Source: a bacterium
Lineage (GTDB): Bacteria; Elusimicrobiota; Elusimicrobia; UBA1565; UBA9628
DNA: 32,518 nt
NCBI GenBank assembly: GCA_021799485.1
Contig: JAJZAK010000028.1
Location: forward strand, 1-32,518
Direction: 5' to 3'
Below, one piece after another: positions 21,819 through 30,634 of the stretch. Both the position numbers and the translations under genes were made by a program. Under the pieces are notes generated by a model that saw nothing but the letters and a program-made list of their open reading frames with translations, did no database searches and had not been told where the DNA came from. The stretch's first letter is position 1. Each line of letters begins with the position of its first letter.

Positions 21819-23081
21819 ATGCGGCCTGGCGCCATCTCCACTAGATCGAGCCAGCGCGCGAAGCTTGGCGCGATCCTCGCGCTGGCCTTCCTCTCAAGGC
21901 TCGGCTATGACGGCTACCTCTACTTCCATCATTTCGCGAAAGATCCATCGGCCGCGGCCCGCTACGCCGGCCCGGACGGCTACTGGGCTCTCAGCCTCGG
22001 CGTCCTTAAGAGGGGAGAGTATGCCTTCGCGCCGGGCCGCCCGGAAACGGGCCGGGAGCCGCTCTATCCCATGGTTCTCGCCGCGGTCGAGTCGATCTTC
22101 GGGACCTCCTACTGGCCGGGCCTGTTCCTCAACGCACTGTTCGGCGCCCTGACATCCTGGCTGCTCTACCTCCTCGCCTTGCGCCAGACGGCGAACACCT
22201 CCGTCGCTCTGCTCGCGGCCCTGCTCGCGGCGCTTGATCCCGAATGGGTCTTCTGGTCTGGCATGCTCTACCGGGAAACCTTCCTGACATTCCTGCTCGC
22301 TCTCTGGCTCCTTCTCGACGCCCGCGCCCAGATGGCGCCGACGCCGGCTCTCTATGCGGGGATGGGAGCCGCCTTCGGGGCGCTCGCCCTCTGTCGCTCT
22401 CCGTTTATTCCCTTGGGCGCGGCCTATGTCCTTCTCGCCGCAAGCAGGCTTCCTCCGGCCGCGTGGCAGCGGACTCTCGGAACCTTCGTCCTCACGGCGA
22501 CGCTTTTTCAGATCCCGTGGGTGATCCGCAACGAGCGCATCACCGGGCATTTCGTGCCCGGCGCGTCGATCGGCGGATTCCATGTCTACGCCCCGCTGCG
22601 GATCGACTACTCGAAACCCGAAATGCCGGTGGGGACGGAGCTCAACGATCCCCTGGTCCAATCCCTCAACAAGTCCGGGCTGAGTCCGGAGCAGAAGGAT
22701 CGCATCTATTACGCCGCCGCCTGGAAGATCATCCGCAGGCGTCCCTTGCTCTTCCTCGACACGTTCCGAATCAAGGCCGCCAAGCTCTGGCGACCGTATC
22801 CGCATCCGGAATGGCGCCTCAACTATCCCCACAGCTTTCGCGCGATAGAGTTCCTGGGACTCCTAAGCAATCTGCCGCTATGGCTTTTGGGGCTTGCGGG
22901 ACTGTGGCTCATGAAGCGGCAAGGCCGCGATATCTTACTTCCGGCCGCGGTCCTGGCCGTGATGACCGTCATCTACGGCGTTTTCTGGGGGGCGGCGCGC
23001 TTCCACGCCCCGCTCGTCGCAGCCCTCATCGTTCCCGCGGCCTTAGCCGCCCTGCGCCTCAAAGAGGCGTCGGCGCCTTGA
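21819..23081 (+). CDS. GT-C membrane glycosyltransferase (GT39/ArnT-like)
   Basis: The 420-residue polytopic membrane protein has about ten hydrophobic segments. Near the N-terminus an acidic residue in GPDGYW follows the first helix, and REPLYP in the first loop resembles the RxPxYP motif of PMT/ArnT-type enzymes. Near the C-terminus RFHAPLV matches the R(Y/F)xxP motif. These enzymes use polyprenyl-phosphate sugars outside the membrane to glycosylate lipids or proteins. The DPM1-like GT2 proteins in the window could provide the donor. It is divergent from the radical SAM operon and lacks a Shine-Dalgarno. Confidence 0.75.
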   Translation: MRPGAISTRSSQRAKLGAILALAFLSRLGYDGYLYFHHFAKDPSAAARYAGPDGYWALSLGVLKRGEYAFAPGRPETGREPLYPMVLAAVESIFGTSYWPGLFLNALFGALTSWLLYLLALRQTANTSVALLAALLAALDPEWVFWSGMLYRETFLTFLLALWLLLDARAQMAPTPALYAGMGAAFGALALCRSPFIPLGAAYVLLAASRLPPAAWQRTLGTFVLTATLFQIPWVIRNERITGHFVPGASIGGFHVYAPLRIDYSKPEMPVGTELNDPLVQSLNKSGLSPEQKDRIYYAAAWKIIRRRPLLFLDTFRIKAAKLWRPYPHPEWRLNYPHSFRAIEFLGLLSNLPLWLLGLAGLWLMKRQGRDILLPAAVLAVMTVIYGVFWGAARFHAPLVAALIVPAALAALRLKEASAP

Positions 23082-23126
23082 TCGTTCCAGCTCTTGTTTC
23101 CCATCAATTGCTCGTCTATTTTTTGA

Positions 23127-23132
23127 TTTAAT
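23127..23132 (+). promoter_or_regulatory. -10-like box before the O-antigen-ligase-like gene
   Basis: TTTAAT at 23127-23132 ends 8 nt before the ATG at 23141. A weak -35 candidate CAATTG lies at 23105-23110. No Shine-Dalgarno is present. Confidence 0.3.
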
Positions 23133-23140
23133 CTCCGCGG

Positions 23141-25747
23141 ATGCCCCCGGCCAAGGACAACAGGCAGCTCCCGCGCGCGCTTATCGGCACGAGCCCAGCC
23201 GGCATTCTCGCCCATAAAGCCATCGTCTACTGGCTTCCCGTGCTCTATTTCCTTATCTCGTCCTTGTTTTATCTGCGCACCTACGACTCGGCGCAGGTCA
23301 AGATCACGGTCATGCAGATGGGGGGGGTGGCGCTCCTGGCCCTGTGGGTCGCGCGCCTGCTCGAGGCCCGGGGAGCGGCCTTCACCAAGGATGACCTCGT
23401 CTGCCTCTCTCCCTTCCTAGCCTACTTGACCGTGGGCATCCTCTCCTTCATCCACGCGCCCTATCTCATGGCGTCCGTGGACTTTTTCCTGCGGCATTGC
23501 TTCTTCATGATCGCGGCCCTGGTCGTCATCTACGAGTTCGAGGCGGAGGCCGTCAAGCGCCTGACGCGGTGGCTTATCGCCGCCGCCTGGGTCGCCGTCG
23601 GCTACGGCGCCCTGCAATGGTTCGACGCCAAATTCTTCCCTCCCGGCATCGGCAACGGCATCGACCCCTTTATCTGGCGCGGAGCCTTCGGCAACCGCAT
23701 CTTCTCGACCTACGGCAACCCCAACTTCTTCGCGGACTTCCTCGTGATCGTTTTCCCGATCCTTCTCTTCGAGGCCTTCAAGACGCGAAGCTGGAAGCAC
23801 GCGCCGCTGATCGCGCTTCTCGCCTTCGATCTCGTCGAAACCTACACGAAGGGCGCCTGGGTCGCCTTCGGGATTTCTCTGATCCTGGCCGCGGGCATCG
23901 GCTTCGTCTATTTCGAGGATCAGATCCGCGCCTTCAAGCGCTGGATCATCGGGGGCGTCGCGGCGGGGCTTCTCGTCTTCGGGGGCGTTTTTATGAGGGA
24001 CATCGAGGCGCGGCTAGGCTCGGTCAACTTCCGCCTCTTCACGTGGGAAGCCACTTGGGAAATCATCATGACGCAGCCGTGGATCGGCACCGGCATCGGA
24101 AGCTTCCCGCCCTGCTACCCGGCTTACCGCCGGCCGCCGATCTTCCACATCGAGGGCAAGCATAACACGGAGACGGACCATGCCGAGGACGAATACTTGG
24201 AGGAAATTCTCGACAACGGCATCCTGGGCTTCGGCGTCTTCATCTGGCTCATCGCGAGCACCGTCTGGGTGGGACTCAAGTCGCTGCGCCGGCTGGTCAC
24301 GACCTTCAAGCTCAAGGACGGCCGCCCGCCGCCCGAGGCCTACGAGCTCGCGGGCTACCTCGTCGCTTTTGTCGGCATGCTCGCCCACAACTTCTTCGAC
24401 GTCAGCATGCGCTTCGTCTCCTCGGGAGTCTACCTGGGCCTCCTTTCGGGGGTCATCGTCAACATGTCGCGGGGCCGGGCTCTCTACGAGCTCCACCGCC
24501 TGCGCGACGAGGAAGCCCGCGGGAGCTCCCCCGCGCGGCCGGCCGCCGCGCCGGAGCCGGCCAAGCCTTCCTCCCTCAAGCTGATCTCTGAATTTCTCAT
24601 CTGGCCCATGAGAATCGCGGGATGGGGAGCGCTCCTCTACGTCATCTTCGTCAAACCCGGGCATTCCGATCCGGGCCACTTCCGCGGCATCATCGGAGAT
24701 TTCAACCACCTCCAAGGGCCCGTCGACCAGCTCGCTCTGGGAGGCGAAATCCTTCAATGGTATCTTTCCTGGGCCGTGCTTCTCGCTTGCGTCCTTGGGC
24801 TGGGCTATGTCTTCGCGCGCCTCATTTTTCTCTCCGAGAACCCGATCGTCCCCGCGGTCATCGCGCTCTCCCTGTGGCCTCTTTACACCTTTTGGGGCTA
24901 CTTCAAGGCCGACATCCACCATAACATGGCGATCTATCTGTCCAAGCAACGCAACTGGAACGCCGCCATCAAGAACTACAACGACGTGACGCGCCTCAAC
25001 CCCTATTTCCCCATGTCGCGTTACTTCCTGGGAAACGTCTTCACGGACCGATTCTCCATGGATAAGGTCTACAACCCGGGATGGGGGGACAAAGACAACG
25101 TCCCACGAGACGACTACGAACGGGCGCTCGCGTCCTACGACGGCCTGAGGCGCCTCGCCCCCAACTATGTGCAGATGCACTACCAGGTCGGCGTCCTCCA
25201 CATGAAGAGGGCTGATTGGGCCGCGCGCCAGGGCCGCGCGGCGGAGGCCAGGGAGTACCTCCAGAAGGCCCTTAACCGCTTCCAGCTCTACTCGGCCATC
25301 GATCCCGTCTACGGCCCCTCCTTTTACCGGCAGGCGCAGATCTACATGATCGAGAAGCGCTACTCGGACGCGGCGCGCGTCCTCAAGTCGTATCTCTATG
25401 CGCCCCAGTGCGCGGTGAGCCCGTCCTTGATTAAAAAGCCCTTTCTCCGGCGCACCATTCTCTCCTACCAGAAATACTACGATGAGCCCGGCGTGCCCTA
25501 CCCCGTGCACCTGCACCCCGAGGCCGAGGGCTTCACGGCGCTCGGGAACGCTTATTTCTTGATGGGCGATTGGAGGAAGGCGCAATGGGCCTACAACCGC
25601 TCGCTCGCTCTCGACCCGAACTTCTCCGGCACCGCGAGGAATCTGCAGACCCTCTATCAAAAGGCGAGAGACGCCCATCGCCTCAAGGCGTACCGGCCCG
25701 CTGGATCGACCGTCACGGTCTATGAAATCACGCCGGCCAAGGCCTGA
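23141..25747 (+). CDS. O-antigen ligase/polymerase-like protein with TPR tail
   Basis: The 868-residue protein has ~10-12 membrane segments in residues ~25-560. The Wzy_C/O-antigen ligase signature is present: NFRLFTWEATWEIIMTQPWI, GTGIGSFPPCYPAYR, a His/Glu-rich loop and then EYLEEILDNGILGFGVF. Residues ~590-840 are TPR-like helices (DWRKAQWAYNRSLALDPNF), presumably on the outer side of the membrane. Ligases or polymerases of this family transfer lipid-linked glycan chains to LPS core or to proteins. Neighbouring GT2 and GT-C genes fit a surface-glycan pathway. The 3' end overlaps the TldD-like gene by 26 nt. Confidence 0.85.
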   Translation: MPPAKDNRQLPRALIGTSPAGILAHKAIVYWLPVLYFLISSLFYLRTYDSAQVKITVMQMGGVALLALWVARLLEARGAAFTKDDLVCLSPFLAYLTVGILSFIHAPYLMASVDFFLRHCFFMIAALVVIYEFEAEAVKRLTRWLIAAAWVAVGYGALQWFDAKFFPPGIGNGIDPFIWRGAFGNRIFSTYGNPNFFADFLVIVFPILLFEAFKTRSWKHAPLIALLAFDLVETYTKGAWVAFGISLILAAGIGFVYFEDQIRAFKRWIIGGVAAGLLVFGGVFMRDIEARLGSVNFRLFTWEATWEIIMTQPWIGTGIGSFPPCYPAYRRPPIFHIEGKHNTETDHAEDEYLEEILDNGILGFGVFIWLIASTVWVGLKSLRRLVTTFKLKDGRPPPEAYELAGYLVAFVGMLAHNFFDVSMRFVSSGVYLGLLSGVIVNMSRGRALYELHRLRDEEARGSSPARPAAAPEPAKPSSLKLISEFLIWPMRIAGWGALLYVIFVKPGHSDPGHFRGIIGDFNHLQGPVDQLALGGEILQWYLSWAVLLACVLGLGYVFARLIFLSENPIVPAVIALSLWPLYTFWGYFKADIHHNMAIYLSKQRNWNAAIKNYNDVTRLNPYFPMSRYFLGNVFTDRFSMDKVYNPGWGDKDNVPRDDYERALASYDGLRRLAPNYVQMHYQVGVLHMKRADWAARQGRAAEAREYLQKALNRFQLYSAIDPVYGPSFYRQAQIYMIEKRYSDAARVLKSYLYAPQCAVSPSLIKKPFLRRTILSYQKYYDEPGVPYPVHLHPEAEGFTALGNAYFLMGDWRKAQWAYNRSLALDPNFSGTARNLQTLYQKARDAHRLKAYRPAGSTVTVYEITPAKA

Positions 25748-27425
25748 CCGAAGGCCGGGGCGCCTCCTTTTTTTCGTCTCCGTCCTCCTAAGTTCCATTC
25801 TCCGGGCGCCGCGCGCGGCGCTCCCGCCCGACTCCCTGGTCTTCGGCGTCATGCAGGCGGAGATGGACCGCTCGATGAAGCGGCTCAAGCTGAAATCCTT
25901 TGGTCCTCCTTATTTCATCGCCTACCGTCTCGAAACCGCCGATCAAGCGGAGACCGAATCGTCGATCGGGGGAGAGATCTCGCGCAGCCGCTCCTTCACC
26001 TCGACTCTCTACGTCGAAGTGCGCTACGGCGACCGCCGCTTCGACAATACGGACCTGCGCTACCGGGGATGGCATGATTCGGGCTCGCTCAATCCCGACC
26101 TCCTCAGCCGCAAGATCTGGTGGCTGACGGACGAGGCCTACAAAGGCGCGGTCGCCGGCTATCTACGCAAGAAAGCCCGGAGGCTCGATCACCCCGAGGA
26201 GTCGCGGCTTGACGACTTCTCCGCGGAACCGCCCGTCAAGGCCTCCCTCCGGCCCCGCGGCCCAAGGCTCGCTCCGGAGAAGTCCTCTCGGCTCGCACGC
26301 CTCTTGAGCTCCGTCCTCTTGAACGCTCCCGAGGTCTACACCTCAAACGTGCAGATCGTCGAGAGCCGCAGCAGGCGGTACCTGCTGACAAGCGAGGGGA
26401 CGCGCATCGCCACGCCGACGGAAAACCTGCCCGATTTCCTCATGGCGTCGGCCTTCAGCAGGGCCGGCGACGGCATGGGCGTCTCGGACGAGCTTGCCTG
26501 GACTTTCCGGGGCCTTAAAAGCCTTCCCCCGCAGGCGGTCCTCCTCAAGGCGATGGACCGGCTCGCCTCGGAGACGAAGCAGAAAAGCCTCGCGCCGCTC
26601 CAGCCTCCGGCCGCCGCGCCGGCGCTCCTTGACCCTGAATTTACCGGAGTCCTTTTTCATGAAGCTCTCGGGCACAAACTCGAAGGGGAGCGCCAGCGCG
26701 ATCCTGACCAAAGCCAAGTCTTCAAGGATCTGGTCGGCAAGCGGATCATCCCGCGCTTCTTGAGCCTTATTGACGACCCGACTCTCGCATCCTTCGCGGG
26801 GACGCCGCTTCACGGGCACTACGCCTACGACGATGAGGGGGTCCCCGCGCAGAAGGTCGTCCTTGTCGATCACGGCATCCTTAGGAATTTCCTCATGTCG
26901 CGATGGCCCATCCAGGGCTTCCCTCATTCCAACGGCCACGGCCGCGCCGACGCGTACAGCCGTCCCACGGGGCGCATGGCGGTGCTCATCGTCAAAGCGG
27001 AGCCTCCCACTCCCGTCAAGACCCTCCGCGACGAACTTCTCAAGATCGCCCAGGATCAAGGAAAGCCCTATGCCTTTTATCTCGTCGGCTCCTTCGGGGG
27101 CGACAACTTCACGTCGCGCGAAGCCCCCCAGACGCTCCAGGTCCAGCCGCGGCTCATCTACCGCGTCAACGCGAAGACCGGGGCCATGACGCTCGTGCGG
27201 GGAGTGCGGATGGTAGGGACGCCCTTGGCGGTCCTCAACCGCATCGTCGCGGCCGGAGACGACGCGACGCTCGCCAACGCGTATTTCTGCGGCGCCGAGT
27301 CGGGCTTCGTCTCCGTCTCCCAGATCGCCCCCAGCGTGCTCCTATCCCAGGTTGAGCTTCAAAGGACGCCGGAACACCGTGCCCGCCCGCCCATCCTGCC
27401 GCCGCCGGCCCCCGGAAAGCGATGA
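25722..27425 (+). CDS. exported TldD/PmbA-type metalloprotease, zinc site intact
   Basis: The 567-residue TldD-family protein has HEALGH at H313-E314-H318 and a cysteine, C523 (FCGAESG), where TldD has its third zinc ligand. Family landmarks SNGHGRADAY and IYRVNAKTGAMTLVRG are also present. Unlike cytosolic E. coli TldD (481 residues) it begins with an apparent signal sequence (RRPGRLLFFVSVLLSSILRA). TldD/TldE cleave unfolded peptides and leader peptides of modified peptides; here the site would be the periplasm. The gene overlaps the O-antigen-ligase gene by 26 nt and the next paralogue by 4 nt (ATGA). Confidence 0.88.
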   Translation: MKSRRPRPDRRPGRLLFFVSVLLSSILRAPRAALPPDSLVFGVMQAEMDRSMKRLKLKSFGPPYFIAYRLETADQAETESSIGGEISRSRSFTSTLYVEVRYGDRRFDNTDLRYRGWHDSGSLNPDLLSRKIWWLTDEAYKGAVAGYLRKKARRLDHPEESRLDDFSAEPPVKASLRPRGPRLAPEKSSRLARLLSSVLLNAPEVYTSNVQIVESRSRRYLLTSEGTRIATPTENLPDFLMASAFSRAGDGMGVSDELAWTFRGLKSLPPQAVLLKAMDRLASETKQKSLAPLQPPAAAPALLDPEFTGVLFHEALGHKLEGERQRDPDQSQVFKDLVGKRIIPRFLSLIDDPTLASFAGTPLHGHYAYDDEGVPAQKVVLVDHGILRNFLMSRWPIQGFPHSNGHGRADAYSRPTGRMAVLIVKAEPPTPVKTLRDELLKIAQDQGKPYAFYLVGSFGGDNFTSREAPQTLQVQPRLIYRVNAKTGAMTLVRGVRMVGTPLAVLNRIVAAGDDATLANAYFCGAESGFVSVSQIAPSVLLSQVELQRTPEHRARPPILPPPAPGKR

Positions 27426-29071
27426 GGCTGTCGATCCCGCTTCTCCTCTTGCTCCACGCGCCGGCGCCGGCCGCGGCGGCGCCGCAGTCCGCCGCCCGGA
27501 ACGACCCCTTGGCGGACGCGGTCGTCAAGGAGATGGACCGGGCGCTCTCGGGCATCTCGCTGCCGGGCTATCCCAAGCCCTACTTCATCGGCGTCAACGT
27601 CTACGACATCGAGGGGACCCGCGAGATCTGCAGCCAAGGCCCTCGTTACTTCAAGGACCGCTACGCGGAGAGATCGGCCACCCCGGACGTGAGAGTGGGG
27701 AACTACGCCTTCGACAACCAGCCCCTGGCGCCGCCCGATCGCTACGTTTCCGCGGGGCTCGACATGAACGCCGGGGAGGGGCCGTTGCGCCACGCCCTCT
27801 GGCTCACGTTCGACGCCGCCTATAAGAACGCCGCGACCTCCTATCTCCGAAAGGAGGCCAATGACGTCCTTCGTGGGAAAGCCGAATATGACACCGATGA
27901 TTTTACCCGCGAAGCGGTTGTCCCAAGCACGATGCCCGTCGCCCGTCCGGCATGGAGCGACGGCGCCCTCGACCGCCTCTGCCAGGCCGCCGCAGCGCCC
28001 TTCTCCGGCGCTCCATGGCTTTTGAGCGGCACGAGCTCTGTCGATTTGTCGCGCAGGCGCCTGCGCCTCTTCGACACCGAAGGCCGGCGGCTCGCGCTCG
28101 ACCAGGACGTCGTCGATATCGAGATCTCCGCCGTGGCCCTCTCCTCGGGCGGGGTGCGGGTCGAGGCCTTGCGCCGCCACGTGGCCGTGACGCCGGCCGG
28201 TCTCCCAAGAGCGGCGGCGCTGAGATCAGAGTCGCGGGCCATGATCGCGGACATCGAGGCCCTGCGCGTCGCGAAAACAACGTCTCCCTTCGCCGCGCCC
28301 GCGATTCTTGATCCGGACGCCGCGGCCGCCGTCGTTTTCGCGATCGAGAGCCGCCTGAGCGGAGAGGCCGTGCGCGACCCTCATGGGACGCAAATCTTCA
28401 TGGGGAAGCTTGGCAAGCCCGTCCTCGACTCCGATTTCAGCCTGACGGACGATCCGGGTCTTAGCGCGTTTGGAGGACGGAGCCTCGCGGGCCATTACGA
28501 AATCGACGACCAGGGCATTCCCGCGCAGACGATCCGGCTCATCGATCACGGCGTCCTCAAGGCCTTCCTGCTGTCGCGCTATCCCGTCCTCGGATTCACC
28601 CGCTCCAACGGCCACGGCCGCGCCGCCCCGGGCTATCTGCCCGTCGGCCGGCCGGGCGTCGCGGTCTTCACATCCAGCCGCCCGCTTTCCGGCGCCGCCC
28701 TCTTCGACCGCCTGCGCCGCGAGTGCGTCCGTCGCGGCAAGCGCTACGGACTCTGGGTGGTCCAGGCGCGCCGATTGCGCCAGGAAAAATCCGTTGAAGG
28801 CCACGGCTCCATCCGCATTCTTCCGGGCAAGGTCTACCTTGTCAACGCGAAGACCGGGGCCAAGACTCTCGTGCGGGGGCTCGACGTGGTGGGAACCCCG
28901 TGGTCCCTTCTCTCTTCGATCATCGCGGCCGGCGACGACCCGCGCGCCTCCGACTTCATCGATGACGGAGTCCCTTCGAGCGTCGCGGCGCCGAGCCTTC
29001 TTTTCGGCGAGATTGAACTCCAGCGCTCCCGGGAAACCCCGGAACGCCCGCCCATCCTGCCGCCGCCCTGA
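27422..29071 (+). CDS. exported TldD/PmbA-type paralogue lacking the zinc site
   Basis: This 549-residue paralogue of the preceding gene has the shared landmarks SNGHGRAAPGY, VYLVNAKTGAKTLVRG, ELQRS and the PPILPPP tail. It also has a signal peptide (MRLSIPLLLLLHAPAPAAAA). The metal motif is replaced: where the partner has HEALGH it reads V305-F306-A-I-E-S310, and no cysteine stands at the third ligand site. It is therefore catalytically dead as a metalloprotease. TldE/PmbA, the partner of TldD, is also inactive, so a heterodimer with the preceding protein is the natural model. The close likeness to its neighbour suggests a local duplication rather than an ancient TldE. Confidence 0.85.
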   Translation: MRLSIPLLLLLHAPAPAAAAPQSAARNDPLADAVVKEMDRALSGISLPGYPKPYFIGVNVYDIEGTREICSQGPRYFKDRYAERSATPDVRVGNYAFDNQPLAPPDRYVSAGLDMNAGEGPLRHALWLTFDAAYKNAATSYLRKEANDVLRGKAEYDTDDFTREAVVPSTMPVARPAWSDGALDRLCQAAAAPFSGAPWLLSGTSSVDLSRRRLRLFDTEGRRLALDQDVVDIEISAVALSSGGVRVEALRRHVAVTPAGLPRAAALRSESRAMIADIEALRVAKTTSPFAAPAILDPDAAAAVVFAIESRLSGEAVRDPHGTQIFMGKLGKPVLDSDFSLTDDPGLSAFGGRSLAGHYEIDDQGIPAQTIRLIDHGVLKAFLLSRYPVLGFTRSNGHGRAAPGYLPVGRPGVAVFTSSRPLSGAALFDRLRRECVRRGKRYGLWVVQARRLRQEKSVEGHGSIRILPGKVYLVNAKTGAKTLVRGLDVVGTPWSLLSSIIAAGDDPRASDFIDDGVPSSVAAPSLLFGEIELQRSRETPERPPILPPP

Positions 29072-29089
29072 TCGCGGCCGTTATAAAGA

Positions 29090-29095
29090 TATAAT
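29090..29095 (+). promoter_or_regulatory. -10 box before the ankyrin gene
   Basis: A consensus TATAAT at 29090-29095 follows the stop of the TldE-like gene. Transcription from about 29102 would leave a leader of roughly eight bases before the ATG at 29110. No convincing -35 box is visible. Confidence 0.5.
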
Positions 29096-29109
29096 GGGGA
29101 GCTAAATGA

Positions 29110-30006
29110 ATGGATAGGCAACAGCTTGTCCGGCGGGCCGGCGTGGCGGGCGCCGTTTTTTTGTCGGCCGTCATCCTCGCCCTCGTTTTCCTTGCGCATC
29201 TAGACGGTTGGATTCTTGAGGCCGCGACGACCGGTTCCTTGGGCACCCTTAAAACCCTCGAAACCGTCCGCGGCTTTCCCTTGGTGGATGTGGGCGTCGA
29301 ATTCAGCGGGCTCCTGGCAAAGAGCCTTGGCGCCAAGGGCTCAAACAGTCCGCATCCCGCGCCGATGCCGGTCTTCCGAGGGGAGGCCTGTTCCAACTCG
29401 GGCGAAACGGCCAAGACCCATCGGCGGACCGGCGCGCCGCTCCCGCCCGCCGGTCCGCATTCGGCGACGGGGGACACGCCCCTTCACCGGGCGGCGCTCA
29501 TGGGGCGGCAGGAATTCGTCGATTATCTCCTGGCCCATGGGGCGGGAGTCTCCGCGCGCAATATCTACGGGGAGACGCCCCTTCATCTGGCGGCCTACGG
29601 CGCGGCGAAGGACGGCCGCTACACGGATGCGATCACGGATCTCGTCAAGCACCGCGCCGACCTCCTCGACCAAGACAACGCCGGCTGGACGCCGCTCCAT
29701 CACGCCGCCGCCGCGGGGAAGCTCGATATCGTGAAAGCCCTCATCGACGCCGCCCCCGCGAAAGCCCAGGAGGAGATCGCGGCGAAAGATGGGGAGTGCG
29801 AGCCGCCGCTCTACTACGCGGCCTTTGCCGGTCATGAGGATGTCGTGAGCTACCTGATGGACAAGGGCGCGACGATCACCGACTTCGCGAGCCACGGCGA
29901 GGAGCCCTTGGGACGCATCGTCTGCGGACAGTCCAAGGACAAGAATTGCCCCAAGGACAAGATCCTCAAGCTCCTTCTTAAAGGAACCAAACTCTCGACG
30001 GATTAG
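29110..30006 (+). CDS. membrane-anchored ankyrin-repeat protein
   Basis: The 298-residue protein has one N-terminal membrane helix (residues ~11-30, GVAGAVFLSAVILALVFLAH). A Pro/Ser-rich linker (~78-118) leads to four to five ankyrin repeats (GDTPLHRAALMGRQEFVDYL, GETPLHLAAYGA, GWTPLHHAAAAGKLDIVKAL). The domain is probably exposed outside the inner membrane. Ankyrin repeats bind proteins; the partner is unknown. It has its own TATAAT promoter. The gene ends convergently with the glutathione peroxidase gene. Confidence 0.8.
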   Translation: MDRQQLVRRAGVAGAVFLSAVILALVFLAHLDGWILEAATTGSLGTLKTLETVRGFPLVDVGVEFSGLLAKSLGAKGSNSPHPAPMPVFRGEACSNSGETAKTHRRTGAPLPPAGPHSATGDTPLHRAALMGRQEFVDYLLAHGAGVSARNIYGETPLHLAAYGAAKDGRYTDAITDLVKHRADLLDQDNAGWTPLHHAAAAGKLDIVKALIDAAPAKAQEEIAAKDGECEPPLYYAAFAGHEDVVSYLMDKGATITDFASHGEEPLGRIVCGQSKDKNCPKDKILKLLLKGTKLSTD

Positions 30007-30026
30007 GGCTCGTTACGAAAGAGCCT
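30006..30026. terminator. short hairpin between convergent genes
   Basis: GGGCTC (30006-30011) pairs with GAGCCT (30021-30026) as five base pairs plus one G-T, with a 9-nt loop, between two convergent stop codons. It lacks a U tract, so it is a weak candidate for a two-way terminator. Confidence 0.3.
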
Positions 30027-30603
30027 ATCGCGGCAGCAGGCCCTCGACGCAACCCGTCACGGAGGGGGAAAGAGGGTCCTCCGCCGGCCCGAAGCGCGCG
30101 ACGACCCGACCGACGCCGTCCACGATGAATTTCGTGAAGTTCCAAGCGATCGCCCCCGCCTTCTCGGATTCCTTCGTCAGGTAGGCGTAGAGGGGGTGGA
30201 TATCCTCCCCTTTTACGTTGATCTTGGAGAAGAGATCGAAGCTCGCGGAGAAGCGCGTGCGGCAAAATTCCTTGATCTCGGCGTCCGCCCCAGGCTCCTG
30301 GTGGCCGAAATCGTCGGAGGGAAAAGCCAAAACCCTGAGCCCTCTGCCGCGGTAGGCTTGATAAAGTTTTTCGAGCGACGCGTACTGCGGGGTGTAGCCG
30401 CAAAGGGAGGCGGTGTTGACGATGACGAGCGCGCGGCCTTTATACTCGGCGAGGGATTTTTCCTCCCCGTCGATATTGGAGGCGACAAAGGAATAGAGCT
30501 TCCCGGCGTCCGTCTTTGTCCTGCGTAGCGTCATGAGAGCGGCCTCCTTGATTCGAGCGGCGCGGTCCCTGGCCCCGAAGAAAAGCCCAGCGGCGCGCAA
30601 CAT
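30025..30603 (-). CDS. glutathione peroxidase / thioredoxin-type peroxidase (Cys form)
   Basis: The protein has the Gpx fold motifs VNTASLCGYTPQY (peroxidatic Cys), FPSDDFGHQEPG (catalytic Gln) and AWNFTKF (catalytic Trp). It uses Cys rather than selenocysteine. A second Cys in IKEFCRTRF fits the resolving cysteine of thioredoxin-dependent Gpx. With the ATG at 30603 the residues are C68, Q102, C114 and W154. It reduces peroxides, and no signal peptide is evident. The ATG at 30603 has GGAGGAGG 7 nt upstream; an internal ATG at 30534 has AAGGAGG 8 nt upstream and would give the classic 169-residue form. Both are in the same frame. Confidence 0.88.
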   Translation of the reverse strand: MLRAAGLFFGARDRAARIKEAALMTLRRTKTDAGKLYSFVASNIDGEEKSLAEYKGRALVIVNTASLCGYTPQYASLEKLYQAYRGRGLRVLAFPSDDFGHQEPGADAEIKEFCRTRFSASFDLFSKINVKGEDIHPLYAYLTKESEKAGAIAWNFTKFIVDGVGRVVARFGPAEDPLSPSVTGCVEGLLPR

Positions 30604-30634
30604 GAAGCCGCCTCCTCCGGATGCCATGAGTCTC

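Noticed and set aside
20320-22152. 610-codon plus-strand open frame
   Set aside because: It is antisense to the radical SAM gene, which has clear motifs in its own frame; this frame is a GC-driven shadow.
24014-25888. 624-codon minus-strand open frame
   Set aside because: It is antisense to the O-antigen-ligase/TPR gene and has no recognisable domain.
27422-29071. Considered as a decaying pseudogene
   Set aside because: The reading frame is intact with a signal peptide, coupled translation and conserved family blocks; only the metal site is lost.
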